Shown here one piece after another: positions 8,340-15,536 of a stretch of 38,720 nucleotides of DNA; the stretch's first letter is position 1; every line of letters starts with the position of its first letter. A program made the position numbers and the translations under genes. The notes beneath the pieces are model-generated. The model saw nothing but the letters and a program-made list of their open reading frames with translations. It was not told where the DNA came from and ran no database searches. This DNA is from Bacteroidales bacterium (GTDB lineage: Bacteria; Bacteroidota; Bacteroidia; Bacteroidales; WRLA01): the NCBI GenBank assembly GCA_009777825.1, contig WRLA01000026.1:1-38720 (forward strand), written 5' to 3'.

Positions 8340-8376
8340 AGCACAGAGACACAAAGCACACGGAGTTTCACAGAGA
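8340..8376. repeat. Interspersed repeat (ACACGGAGTTTCACAGAGA type)
   Basis: AGCACAGAGACACAAAGCAC followed by ACGGAGTTTCACAGAGA fills the gap between the two T9SS paralogs. A close copy with CCACGGAGTTTCACAGAGA lies at 12048-12077. A partial TTTCAGCACAGAG copy lies at 6723-6735, downstream of paralog A. These look like members of one short non-coding repeat family. Confidence 0.6.
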
Positions 8377-8383
8377 AAAAGTT

Positions 8384-9895
8384 TTAATTTTTAATTAATT
8401 TCCCCGTCCTCACCCCGCCATTTCTAAGCCGTACTTGGACGACATAAACGCCCGCAGCCAGCCTTTCCGTATTGACGCTCATCTCTTTCCCTGTCCCATC
8501 CCGACTGTATGCCAAACGACCGTCCGCGGCATATAGGGTGATGGCAGCAATATCGTCTTCCGCCGTGATGCGCACCGTCCCATCGCTCGGATTGGGAACT
8601 ATCAGTAAGCCGTGCCTATCGGCAAAAAGTTCATCAACGCCAACCGGACGAACAACGTAGGTAAACGAATCAACGGTATGAGCCAGGATAACATAGGAAA
8701 GGGTATCATGATCAGGATAGTATGCATTATATTGAATATATTCATAACGACGTCCGCGATCATCGTATTTGTTGGTATATTCATCTCTGAGATATTCAAC
8801 AGGAACAGGATCACAATCCCAATGTGCATAATAAAGAGACCCATTGGATGTAAGATGATAATGTTCATTACATTCATAATACTTTTCTATGGCTAAACAC
8901 ATTCTATAAGGAAAATAAATCAAATAATGACAGGAAAACGGCTCAAGGGTCCATTTCATCGTATCAATGGTCTTCAAGTTCGGGGTACCATCCTCGTATG
9001 TGTTCCAATATTTAAGACTTGACATTTTATTTTTATTTTTTGGGGAATATCCCTGTCCCTCATAAAGTCCGAGTGGTCGCCCATGGAATAACACATCTCC
9101 ATTGTCGAATCCATGAAATTCAAACCATTTTATATCCGTAAGTTTCCCTCCCAACTGCCATGGACCGGAAAAGGTATAAAACTGATCACGGTTATAACAT
9201 ACACCCTCCTTGTCATACAAATAAACGTGTTTTGTCTTATATTGACCGTTTGTCAAATCAAAACAATCCGACACCGCTTCGATAACATTGCCTTGGTCGT
9301 CAAAGGTAAGCACTGTTTTCCTGCTTTGTTTTATATTACCGTTTCTGTCGAAGACTTCAATATGGTCTTGAAATTCCGATACCGTTGCCGTATCTAACAG
9401 ATGTACATAACTCCGCCCTTCAGTCTTCCATTTATTCCCGTCCCATATCTGATAATACTCTTCCCAGTAGGAAGAGTCTGCCTGCCGGTTGTTGTAATAA
9501 TAGCGAAAGGGAGGATCATCGCTTCCATAAGCAGTCCAAAAGAGTGTATCGGGAATATCCATCAAAGGGTCACGGTAGGTGTTGTTGTATTGATGAATAC
9601 ACATTAAATCTCCGTCAATCAAAGAATAATAGGTCTCCTTTTTTAATAATCCGTTTTCATGATATTCATAAATACAACTGTAGTCAGGCTTATTGTTGAA
9701 TGTCGAAGTTACGGAAACCGGCAGCCATAGCGTATCGAAATCGGTTTGCCGCTTAAGAAAACTACGAACGGCATCGCCGTCATAAAACGGAGCATCACCT
9801 GTCCGATAAGATTTATATAGCATCTCTTGAGGAAAAACACTTTGGCTTATCCCTAAAAGCATAATGCTTATTGTTAATTTGGTAAAAATATTCAT
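8384..9895 (-). CDS. Secreted T9SS cargo protein, copy B
   Basis: This 503-aa protein is a close paralog of the gene at 6797-8314, with only scattered substitutions (for example SVTSTFNNKPDYSCIY against SMTETYNNKPDCRCFY). It has a signal peptide (MNIFTKLTISIMLLGISQSVFPQ) and the same T9SS type-A tail ending in GKLIKN. The start at 9895 is chosen because the longer reading frame to 9949 would run through the palindromic terminator at 9919-9950. Divergence is highest in the first 60 residues and around residues 330-420, while the core and sorting tail are nearly invariant. Function is unknown; a surface or secreted role is inferred from the sorting tail. Confidence 0.88.
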   Translation of the reverse strand: MNIFTKLTISIMLLGISQSVFPQEMLYKSYRTGDAPFYDGDAVRSFLKRQTDFDTLWLPVSVTSTFNNKPDYSCIYEYHENGLLKKETYYSLIDGDLMCIHQYNNTYRDPLMDIPDTLFWTAYGSDDPPFRYYYNNRQADSSYWEEYYQIWDGNKWKTEGRSYVHLLDTATVSEFQDHIEVFDRNGNIKQSRKTVLTFDDQGNVIEAVSDCFDLTNGQYKTKHVYLYDKEGVCYNRDQFYTFSGPWQLGGKLTDIKWFEFHGFDNGDVLFHGRPLGLYEGQGYSPKNKNKMSSLKYWNTYEDGTPNLKTIDTMKWTLEPFSCHYLIYFPYRMCLAIEKYYECNEHYHLTSNGSLYYAHWDCDPVPVEYLRDEYTNKYDDRGRRYEYIQYNAYYPDHDTLSYVILAHTVDSFTYVVRPVGVDELFADRHGLLIVPNPSDGTVRITAEDDIAAITLYAADGRLAYSRDGTGKEMSVNTERLAAGVYVVQVRLRNGGVRTGKLIKN

Positions 9896-9907
9896 AATAG
9901 TTATATT

Positions 9908-9950
9908 AAAAAAAAAGCGATGCTGTTCAAAAATATTTTTGAACAGCATC
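9908..9950 (-). terminator. Rho-independent terminator, 32-nt perfect palindrome
   Basis: Bases 9919-9950 are a perfect inverted repeat with arms GATGCTGTTCAAAAAT and ATTTTTGAACAGCATC. On the minus strand it is followed two bases later by a run of T residues (the A run at 9908-9916 of the plus strand). It ends the transcript of the minus-strand gene at 9961-10452 and separates it from copy B. Confidence 0.85.
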
Positions 9951-9960
9951 TAAAATAAAT

Positions 9961-10452
9961 TTAATTTTCTAATAGGTGGTCATCATATTCATCAGCATCG
10001 TGTGGTGGGGGTGGGGGCGGTGGAGTGCCGCCACAAGAATACATATTCAGTATAATCGGATTATACGGAGGATATACAATTGCGGCATTATGCGCCTCCG
10101 GATGTCCGGTCGGATAAGCATTCACCGAGGCTTCCGATGTTATCTGGTATGGGTAACCCGGGTGTATAGACTTAACTTCACCTGTCCAGGGAACACAACA
10201 GTAATCAGCAGAGGTGCCTTTTTTCCAAAGATACGTAGCACCTCCGTTATACCACCTCCAATTACTTTCAACCGTACCATGATCCGGGCAGTTAGCGCCT
10301 TTTTCATTAATAGTTACGGTAATTGATTCAAGTACCGTTGGTGACTGGTTACCGGGAGTGTTCCCATTGTTGTTATCATCGTTTGCGAATGATACTGTTG
10401 CCATTGCCATTATCGCTATGGCAAATACGGCTTTTTTTAAGATAGTAAACAT
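9961..10452 (-). CDS. Unknown secreted protein with Pro- and Asp-rich tail
   Basis: This is a 163-aa protein. MFTILKKAVFAIAIMAMATVSFA is a clear signal peptide, followed by an Asn/Asp-rich linker (NDDNNNGNTPGNQ). The body contains six cysteines (KGANCPDHG, DYCCVPW, MYSCGG and others) in a compact domain. The tail is seven prolines followed by HDADEYDDHLLEN. I do not recognise the family. The ATG at 10452 is preferred over 10608 because it places the signal peptide at the N-terminus. A -7 box at 10678-10685 would give a leader of about 220 nt. A strong terminator follows at 9919-9950, so it is a monocistronic gene. Confidence 0.7.
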   Translation of the reverse strand: MFTILKKAVFAIAIMAMATVSFANDDNNNGNTPGNQSPTVLESITVTINEKGANCPDHGTVESNWRWYNGGATYLWKKGTSADYCCVPWTGEVKSIHPGYPYQITSEASVNAYPTGHPEAHNAAIVYPPYNPIILNMYSCGGTPPPPPPPHDADEYDDHLLEN

Positions 10453-11049
10453 AATATAAAAAATTTTAATAGCGCCTACTCTATTGTATATACGGTTTTC
10501 GGCGATCCCGTTTTCCGTCCCATGTACCACTTTCCGGCAGGTAACCCATGCTCCCATTAGCATAGTAGCGCCGCCTCTCACACTTTCCACTTGCCGCAGC
10601 CAACCCATACCCTGCTCGGTATGGTAAATCGTCGGGTCTCGCGCCTCACCGTTTTACCGGATTTTACTCCTCCGCGGCAAAGGTACGAAACTTTCGTAAA
10701 TCAAAGAACTCTTTTTCGGAAAAAACTTTTGTCATTTTTTCAATGCGAAAACTGTGGTAAAGGTACGTTGTTTTTTCATGCTGTGGTTAAAATTTTGCCG
10801 TACTTTTGTTGATAAAACAGGGTACTTTCATTAATATTTTTAAAAACGCTGTAACATCTTCATTAGCAATAATATAATGGTTAAATAGCGTCATTTTTCA
10901 AGATTTTTTCTTTTGAAAGGAATATACTATCGCTTTGTTGTGTACTTTTATTGATATTTGCCCTATTTCCTTACGGTAGCCTTTATGATTTTTTGTCATC
11001 TTGTTACGGAAAATTCGTCAAAAAATTTTCAATATCGGAATGTTCAATG
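10453..11049. other. Gene-free stretch with a probable long 5' leader
   Basis: No convincing gene is seen. The left part (10453-10671) is the probable untranslated leader of the minus-strand secreted gene. It contains a hairpin with complementary arms CCATACC and GGTATGG. The right part (10690-11049) is AT-rich and holds two related plus-strand motifs, GTACTTTTGTTGATA at 10800-10814 and GTACTTTTATTGATA near 10941, the first fitting a -7 box (TACTTTTG). No reading frame follows them. The short plus-strand ORF at 10958-11215 overlaps the regulator gene antisense and has no support. Confidence 0.5.
10678..10685 (-). promoter_or_regulatory. Bacteroidetes -7 box (TACCTTTG on minus strand)
   Basis: CAAAGGTA on the plus strand reads TACCTTTG on the minus strand. 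Transcription would start near 10671 and read through a 220-nt leader into the secreted protein gene at 10452. Confidence 0.5.
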
Positions 11050-11661
11050 CTATATTTGTTGTGAAAAAGAAGTAACAGTAGAGCAGGAAAAGATATCGGA
11101 GACGGGGTTGGAAAACATCTGCGAAAGATACACCTCTGCAATAAAATTATATTGTAAAACCTCTGAAAGATGTATCAATGTCGTTAATTTCAGACTCTTT
11201 TGTTTATACAAGTAGCTGACATTACTTTGAGAACACTGTAACAGTTCTGCCATATCTTCTTGCGTGTTCCATCCGTTTTTCTTGGCTATTTTTCTAATGT
11301 ACTGTCCAATATGGATTTTCTTTAAAAAAATGCAATTTCCGATATTTCTATTTGCAGAAATCACTCCTGTTTTTATGTCTAAATTCATGCAATAACTTTC
11401 TTGGTTCGGACTGTGTCCGGTAAACGGAAGATGCGGCAGATATTTTTTTGATATTATCTCAAGGAGGTTGTATTCTAATAAGTATGAGATTTTTACCACA
11501 TCTTCACTATCCATGTCGTCCAACTTATATATTTCGCTGACATTTTCCATATACTTGCCAATAAGATGGGCTAATGTTCCGGAAGATACCCCTTTTCGCC
11601 GGGCAACTTCTTTAATCATGGCTCCGATGTATAGATATTTCAAGTGGTCATCTTTTTTCAT
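11050..11661 (-). CDS. Tandem helix-turn-helix transcriptional regulator
   Basis: This is a 203-aa cytoplasmic protein with two copies of one helical DNA-binding-like module. Residues about 10-70 read YIGAMIKEVARRKGVSSGTL through SYLLEYNLLEIISKKYL. Residues about 115-185 read HIGQYIRKIAKKNGWNTQED through LSEVLQYNFIAEVYLSQMF. Each module has the G.x.I.....K.G.....A.LL..s.s.vs.i pattern of XRE-type HTH domains, so the protein may bind a two-part site as a monomer. The ends of the modules align with each other (YLLEYNLLEI and EVLQYNFIAEV). A -7 box at 11902-11909 and a 158-bp imperfect palindrome at 11683-11840 lie upstream, suggesting self-regulation or RNA-level control. Target genes are unknown. 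Confidence 0.75.
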   Translation of the reverse strand: MKKDDHLKYLYIGAMIKEVARRKGVSSGTLAHLIGKYMENVSEIYKLDDMDSEDVVKISYLLEYNLLEIISKKYLPHLPFTGHSPNQESYCMNLDIKTGVISANRNIGNCIFLKKIHIGQYIRKIAKKNGWNTQEDMAELLQCSQSNVSYLYKQKSLKLTTLIHLSEVLQYNFIAEVYLSQMFSNPVSDIFSCSTVTSFSQQI

Positions 11662-11682
11662 TGCATAACATTTTTTGCAATA

Positions 11683-11840
11683 AAAAGCGTAGAATTATAA
11701 GTTTTGTTCACATCCGAAGTACTAGCAAACTCTGTATTGTAAACAAGCAATCCTACGCCAAGTATGATCACTTGTTTTACTATACAATACATTACGAAAA
11801 TTGCTAGTTTCCGGATATAAAATAAAACTAAAACGCTTTT
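11683..11840. repeat. 158-bp imperfect palindrome (MITE-like or structured leader)
   Basis: Paired blocks run symmetrically from the ends to the centre. They are AAAAGCGT (11683-11690) with ACGCTTTT (11833-11840), ATCCG (11712-11716) with CGGAT (11812-11816), and ACTAGCAA (11721-11728) with TTGCTAGT (11801-11808). Further in are TGTATTGTA (11733-11741) with TACAATACA (11783-11791), and AACAAG (11742-11747) with CTTGTT (11771-11776). The loop is about 23 nt. It lies between the regulator start codon and its probable promoter. Confidence 0.75.
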
Positions 11841-12172
11841 CTTATCAGCTAATTAACAATCATTAAGTCATTACAAAATATTTTTTAGATTTTTATTGGT
11901 GCAAAGATACGATTTAATTGAGAGTTGAGAGTTCTGCGGGGAGCATCATTTTTCTACCAATATTTTGTCCCTGACAGGACATCCCACCATACCAATCCTT
12001 TTTAAAAAGAATTGAAAATGAACAGGTTGCATTTTTGTTATATAAAAGACACAGAGTCCACGGAGTTTCACAGAGATTTCCCCTTGTGTCCTTTGTGAAA
12101 GCCCTTTGCGCTCTTTGTGGTAAAAAAGACAGTCATTAAAATAAAAGTTACATCTAACCGTTTTAAGTTTTC
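11841..12172. other. Gene-free stretch with repeat debris
   Basis: No gene is seen. It holds the minus-strand -7 box at 11902-11909 and a GAGAGTTGAGAGTT fragment of the 7-nt repeat type at 11920-11934. A TACCAATATTTTGTCCCTG stretch at 11957-11975 resembles an interspersed Bacteroidetes repeat. A copy of the ACGGAGTTTCACAGAGA element lies at 12048-12077, followed by CCTTTGTGAAAGCCC. No clear promoter for plsY is visible. Confidence 0.5.
11902..11909 (-). promoter_or_regulatory. Bacteroidetes -7 box (TATCTTTG on minus strand)
   Basis: CAAAGATA on the plus strand reads TATCTTTG on the minus strand and is followed by the usual GCAC context. It would start a leader of about 235 nt for the HTH regulator, and that leader contains the whole 158-bp palindrome. 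No -33 element is evident. Confidence 0.5.
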
Positions 12173-12862
12173 ATGACAACTATGAATATTTTATTACTTG
12201 CAGTGGGCGTCGTGCTTGCGTATCTGTTAGGTTCTATTCCCACGTCGGTTTGGATAGGGCGGGTGTTTTTCAAAAAAGATGTTCGCAATTACGGGAGCGG
12301 CAATGCAGGGGCGACCAATACAGCGCGCACCTTAGGATGGAAAGCGGGCGCTGTGGTGCTTTGCATTGATGTTTTAAAGGGGGTGTTGGCGGTTTTTCTG
12401 AGTGATTATTTTACTCCCGACCATTTTATTAAGCCACAAATCATTCATTATAACGTAATCTGTGCCATTATGGCGGTGATAGGGCATGTCTATCCCGTTT
12501 TTGCAGGTTTTAAGGGTGGCAAAGGCGTTGCCACTTTAACGGGTATCATGTTCGCGTTGTTGCCGTGGCAGACGGGAGCGGCGTGCATTGTCTTTGTCAT
12601 CGTTTTGGCGATTTCGGGCTATGTAAGTCTGGGATCCATCATCACTGCGTTATGCTATCCGTTCATTGTGGCGTTTCTTCCTTCTATTCTGGCGCCGTTT
12701 ATGATGTCGCTCCCCGAAACTTTTTCTTCACTCTCTTCTGTAGAGGTCTCAGAAGTGATTTTTTCCGTCGCCATTGCCGTGTTTATCCCCATAACACATC
12801 TGAAAAATATCAAACGATTGCTTAAAGGGGAGGAGAGAAAACTGTTTGGGAAGAAAAAATAA
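12173..12862 (+). CDS. plsY: Glycerol-3-phosphate acyltransferase PlsY
   Basis: This 229-aa polytopic inner-membrane protein matches PlsY. It has LLGSIPTSVWIGRVFF, the GSGNAGATNTARTLG motif, GHVYPVFAGFKGGKGVAT and a terminal ITHLKNIKRLLKGEE. PlsY transfers the acyl group from acyl-phosphate to glycerol-3-phosphate, the first acylation step of membrane phospholipid synthesis. An ATG three codons downstream (12182) is an equally good start. The protein is slightly longer than many PlsY proteins because of an extra loop (APFMMSLPETFSSLSSVEVSEV) before the last membrane helix. Its 3' end contains the promoter region of the gldH-like gene. Confidence 0.95.
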   Translation: MTTMNILLLAVGVVLAYLLGSIPTSVWIGRVFFKKDVRNYGSGNAGATNTARTLGWKAGAVVLCIDVLKGVLAVFLSDYFTPDHFIKPQIIHYNVICAIMAVIGHVYPVFAGFKGGKGVATLTGIMFALLPWQTGAACIVFVIVLAISGYVSLGSIITALCYPFIVAFLPSILAPFMMSLPETFSSLSSVEVSEVIFSVAIAVFIPITHLKNIKRLLKGEERKLFGKKK

Positions 12863-12864
12863 CG

Positions 12865-12872
12865 TATCTTTG
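12865..12872 (+). promoter_or_regulatory. Bacteroidetes -7 box (TATCTTTG)
   Basis: TATCTTTG followed by CAC lies directly after the plsY stop, 40 bp before the ATG at 12912. It excludes the upstream in-frame ATG at 12846 as the start of the gldH-like gene. Confidence 0.6.
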
Positions 12873-12911
12873 CACCCTTTTTTAGACAAAATCAATTTAT
12901 CAGAAATAAAG

Positions 12912-13415
12912 ATGAACAAGAATATTTGGAATTTAGTCGGCATCATCGCTGTTTTGTGCACTATTTTGATATTTATCCCGTCGTGCAAGCGCGAGCGCGT
13001 CCTTTCGCAGGAGTACATCTTTCCGGATGAACAATGGTCGGCTGACAAATTTGTAACCCTCACCTTTGAAATCCCCAAGAATTATGTCGGTAAAAAATTT
13101 GACTTCTTTGTCGAGATTGACCACACGCCCGACATCTATCGCAATTCAATTAAAATGGACGTCATTGCCTATTCCCCTGTGGATGAACGTTCGGCAGAAT
13201 ATAACGTCTTTTTAAAAAGCGCCGACGGAAGATTCAAAGGCAAAGCGGAAGGCAACATATTGCATTTCAGTCAGTTGTTGCGCAACCAGTTTGTTTTCGG
13301 CAAAGAGGGAACATGGACTTTCGAACTCATCCAACGAAGCGAACTGTTTTATTTTGAAGGACTTAAAAGCATACGCCTCGTCTTTCGAGAAAATGACGAA
13401 AGCAAAAAGAAATAA
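12912..13415 (+). CDS. GldH-like gliding motility / T9SS-associated lipoprotein
   Basis: This 167-aa protein has a signal sequence (NLVGIIAVLCTILIFIPSC) with a lipobox-like IPSC, so it is a lipoprotein. The mature beta-sandwich pattern follows GldH: an aromatic-rich strand (YIFPDEQWSADKFVTLTFEI), FFVEIDHTPDIYRNSIKM, a LKSADGRFKGKAEGN turn, and TWTFELIQRSELFYFEGLKSIRL. GldH is a lipoprotein required for gliding in Flavobacterium and widespread in Bacteroidetes. Its biochemical role is unclear. The start at 12912 fits the promoter box at 12865-12872. It is followed by the rluB-type gene after 37 bp, probably in one transcript. Assignment rests on pattern and length, so a different lipoprotein family remains possible. 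Confidence 0.72.
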   Translation: MNKNIWNLVGIIAVLCTILIFIPSCKRERVLSQEYIFPDEQWSADKFVTLTFEIPKNYVGKKFDFFVEIDHTPDIYRNSIKMDVIAYSPVDERSAEYNVFLKSADGRFKGKAEGNILHFSQLLRNQFVFGKEGTWTFELIQRSELFYFEGLKSIRLVFRENDESKKK

Positions 13416-13452
13416 TAACCACTTCATTATCAAAAACTTCCTTTAAAAAGAT

Positions 13453-14979
13453 ATGCAACAACGCCCAAATAAAAAAACGGACTCCGGCGACCGGAAGACC
13501 GCAAGACCGCAAGACCGCAAAACCGGAAGACCGCAAGACCGGAAGACCGACAGAGGGAATGCCGGCAAATCCTACAATGACGAAAAACCCCGTCGCGGCT
13601 TCGGCGCACGGAAAGAGTACGGAAACAATACGGATAGATTTGAAGATAGAAAACCACGCAGAACGTCCCGCAGTTTCGACGATAAACCCCATGACGACGA
13701 TAAACCCCGTCGCGGCTTCGGCGCACGGAAAGAGTACGGCAACGATACGGATAGATTCGAAGATAGAAAACCACGCAGAACGTCCCGCAGTTTCGACGAT
13801 AAACCCCATGACGACGATAACCCCCGTCGCGGCTTCGGCGCACGGAAAGAGTACGGCAACGATACGGATAGATTCGAAGATAGAAAACCGCGCAGAACTT
13901 CCCGCAGTTTCGACGATAAACCCCATAACGACGATAAACCCCGTCGCAGTTTCGGCGCACGGAAAGAGTACGGCAACGATACGGATAAATTTGAAGATAG
14001 AAAACCGCGCAGAACTTCCCGCAGTTTCGACGATAAACCCCATGACGACGATAAACCTCGTCGCGGTTTCGGCGCACGGAAAGAGTACGGAAACGATACG
14101 GACAGATTTGAAGATAGAAAACCGCGCAGAACTTCCCGCAGTTTCGATGATGATTTTCAGGAAGATAGAAAACCGCGCAGAGCATCCCGCAGTTTCGACG
14201 ATAGACCCCATGACGACGAAAAGCCTCGTCGCGGCGGCGCACGGAAAGAACACAATGCGGAAATCAAAGGCGCCATACGTCTCAATCGCTATATCGCCCG
14301 TTCCGGCATCTGTTCGCGACGGGAAGCCGACGAGTTGATTGCCACAGGAGAGGTAAAGGTAAATGGCGCTCTCGTTACCGAAATGGGCGTTAAAGTTACT
14401 AAGGAAGACAGGGTTCATGTTAGCGACCAACTCATCAGTTTTGAGCGTCCGGTCTATCTTCTTCTCAACAAGCCCAAAGGCTATATCACAACCACCGACG
14501 ACCCTCAGAAACGCAAAACCGTGATGGAGTTGGTAGGACGCGCCTGCAAAGAGAACATCCTCCCCGTCGGACGACTTGACAGAAACACAACCGGAGTGCT
14601 GCTCTTTACCAACGACGGCGACATGGCGAAAAAGTTGACGCACCCGTCGGGAAACATCCGGAAAGTCTATCATATCCACTTGGATAAAGTGTTGACCAAT
14701 AGAGATATGCAGGAAATAGCCGGTGGCATTGAACTGGACGACGGTTTCATCAAACCCGACGTCATCACATATGTCGGCAATGGAGACGACAAGAAAGAGA
14801 TAGGGATGGAGTTACATTCCGGTCGAAACCGCATTGTGAGACGTATTTTTGAACAGTTGGGTTATGAAGTGGTGAAGTTAGACCGCGTCATCTTTGCCAA
14901 CTTGACCAAAAAAGATGTCAAGCGCGGACATCACCGTTTCTTGACGGAACAGGAGGTCGCATGGCTGAAAATGTTGTAA
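13453..14979 (+). CDS. rluB: RluB/RsuA-family rRNA pseudouridine synthase with long repeat arm
   Basis: This is a 508-aa protein. Residues about 272-508 are a complete enzyme. They comprise an S4 RNA-binding domain (IRLNRYIARSGICSRREADE) and the catalytic loop GRLDRNTTGVLLFTNDGD with D376. ELHSGRNRIVRRIFEQLGY follows. It converts a uridine of 23S (RluB) or 16S (RsuA) rRNA to pseudouridine. The first 270 residues are extraordinary: an 8-residue-period basic stretch (DRKTARPQ, DRKTGRPQ), then five 39-residue repeats (KPRRGFGARKEYGN..., SRSFDDKPHDDD) and a partial sixth. The arm is highly charged and likely disordered, suited to RNA or ribosome binding. Many Bacteroidetes rluB proteins have basic arms, but this regular array looks recently expanded. 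The opposite-strand ORFs here are by-products of a repeat length divisible by three. Confidence 0.93.
   Translation: MQQRPNKKTDSGDRKTARPQDRKTGRPQDRKTDRGNAGKSYNDEKPRRGFGARKEYGNNTDRFEDRKPRRTSRSFDDKPHDDDKPRRGFGARKEYGNDTDRFEDRKPRRTSRSFDDKPHDDDNPRRGFGARKEYGNDTDRFEDRKPRRTSRSFDDKPHNDDKPRRSFGARKEYGNDTDKFEDRKPRRTSRSFDDKPHDDDKPRRGFGARKEYGNDTDRFEDRKPRRTSRSFDDDFQEDRKPRRASRSFDDRPHDDEKPRRGGARKEHNAEIKGAIRLNRYIARSGICSRREADELIATGEVKVNGALVTEMGVKVTKEDRVHVSDQLISFERPVYLLLNKPKGYITTTDDPQKRKTVMELVGRACKENILPVGRLDRNTTGVLLFTNDGDMAKKLTHPSGNIRKVYHIHLDKVLTNRDMQEIAGGIELDDGFIKPDVITYVGNGDDKKEIGMELHSGRNRIVRRIFEQLGYEVVKLDRVIFANLTKKDVKRGHHRFLTEQEVAWLKML
13489..13549 (+). repeat. Octanucleotide tandem repeat (GACCGCAA) in the rluB 5' coding region
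   Basis: There are 7.6 copies of an 8-nt unit (GACCGSAA, one copy AACCGGAA) starting 12 codons after the ATG. Because 8 is not a multiple of three, gain or loss of one unit shifts the frame. The peptide therefore has an 8-residue, 24-nt super-period. Confidence 0.85.
13585..14220 (+). repeat. 117-bp coding tandem repeats, five units plus a partial
   Basis: Units begin at 13585, 13702, 13819, 13936 and 14053, each 117 bp (39 codons). Neighbouring units are nearly identical in DNA, with changes such as GGC/AGT giving G/S and GAC/AAC giving D/N. The fifth unit is cut after SFDD, and a 20-residue partial follows at 14161-14220. Confidence 0.9.
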
Positions 14980-15017
14980 AAAATGATAAAATAAGATAAA
15001 TTAAATTAAGATACCTC

Positions 15018-15512
15018 ATGGAATTAGTAACTCCCGGAATCGGATTGATATTTTGGATGGCGGTTTCCTTTCTCATCCTGCTGCTTATTTTACGCAAATA
15101 TGCTTGGAAACCGGTACTTAAGATGTTGAAAAACAGAGAAGAATCTATCGAAAATGCGCTGAACGAAGCCGAAAAAGCACGCGAAGAAGCAGCCGTATTG
15201 GACGAACAAAACAAAGAACAACTCAGGCAGAACAACGAAAAATATGTAGCGATGCTCGACGAAATCGAAAAGACCCGCGCACAAAAACTACAAGAGATGA
15301 AAGATGAGGCTCGTAAAAAATCGGAGCAACTGCTGAAAGAGACGCAAGAACGCATTGAAAGTGAACGACATTTAGCGTTTGCGGAACTAAAAAAAGACGT
15401 GGCTGACATCTCCGTCGAAATAGCCTCAAAAATATTGCGAGAGCAGTTGAAATCGGAACAGAAAGCAACGGAATTTGCGCAAACACTTGTAGATGAAATG
15501 GAACTGAATTAG
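15018..15512 (+). CDS. atpF: F1Fo ATP synthase subunit b
   Basis: This 164-aa protein has one N-terminal membrane helix (GIGLIFWMAVSFLILLLILRKYAW) followed by KPVLKMLKNREESIENALNE. A long charged helical coiled coil runs to the C-terminus, ending in EIASKILREQL-type sequence. The b dimer is the peripheral stalk linking Fo to the delta subunit. It is followed after 24 bp by atpH, as in normal operons. However, subunits a and c are absent upstream (an rluB-type gene is there instead) and alpha and gamma are absent downstream, so the ATP synthase genes are split in this genome. Confidence 0.95.
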   Translation: MELVTPGIGLIFWMAVSFLILLLILRKYAWKPVLKMLKNREESIENALNEAEKAREEAAVLDEQNKEQLRQNNEKYVAMLDEIEKTRAQKLQEMKDEARKKSEQLLKETQERIESERHLAFAELKKDVADISVEIASKILREQLKSEQKATEFAQTLVDEMELN

Positions 15513-15536
15513 TTGATTATCACAACCTTGTAAATT

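Noticed and set aside
10453..10685. Known riboswitch (lysine, cobalamin or similar) in the leader
   Set aside because: A few bases such as GAGGCGCGA and CGCCGAAAA recall the lysine class, but the remaining conserved elements are missing, so no class is claimed.
10958..11215. 85-aa plus-strand ORF overlapping the HTH regulator end
   Set aside because: Overlaps the regulator antisense, has no family features and no convincing promoter in register.
13585..14220. CRISPR array
   Set aside because: The repeats are directly adjacent 117-bp coding units without unique spacers.
13430..14242. 270-aa Arg/Tyr/Cys-rich minus-strand ORF
   Set aside because: Same cause: a second antisense frame of the 117-bp repeat.
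13363..14679. 438-aa minus-strand ORF with repeated AETATGFIVVMGFIVETAG-type units
   Set aside because: It is antisense to the rluB repeat array; the repeat length divisible by three keeps it open. The plus frame has S4 and pseudouridine synthase domains.
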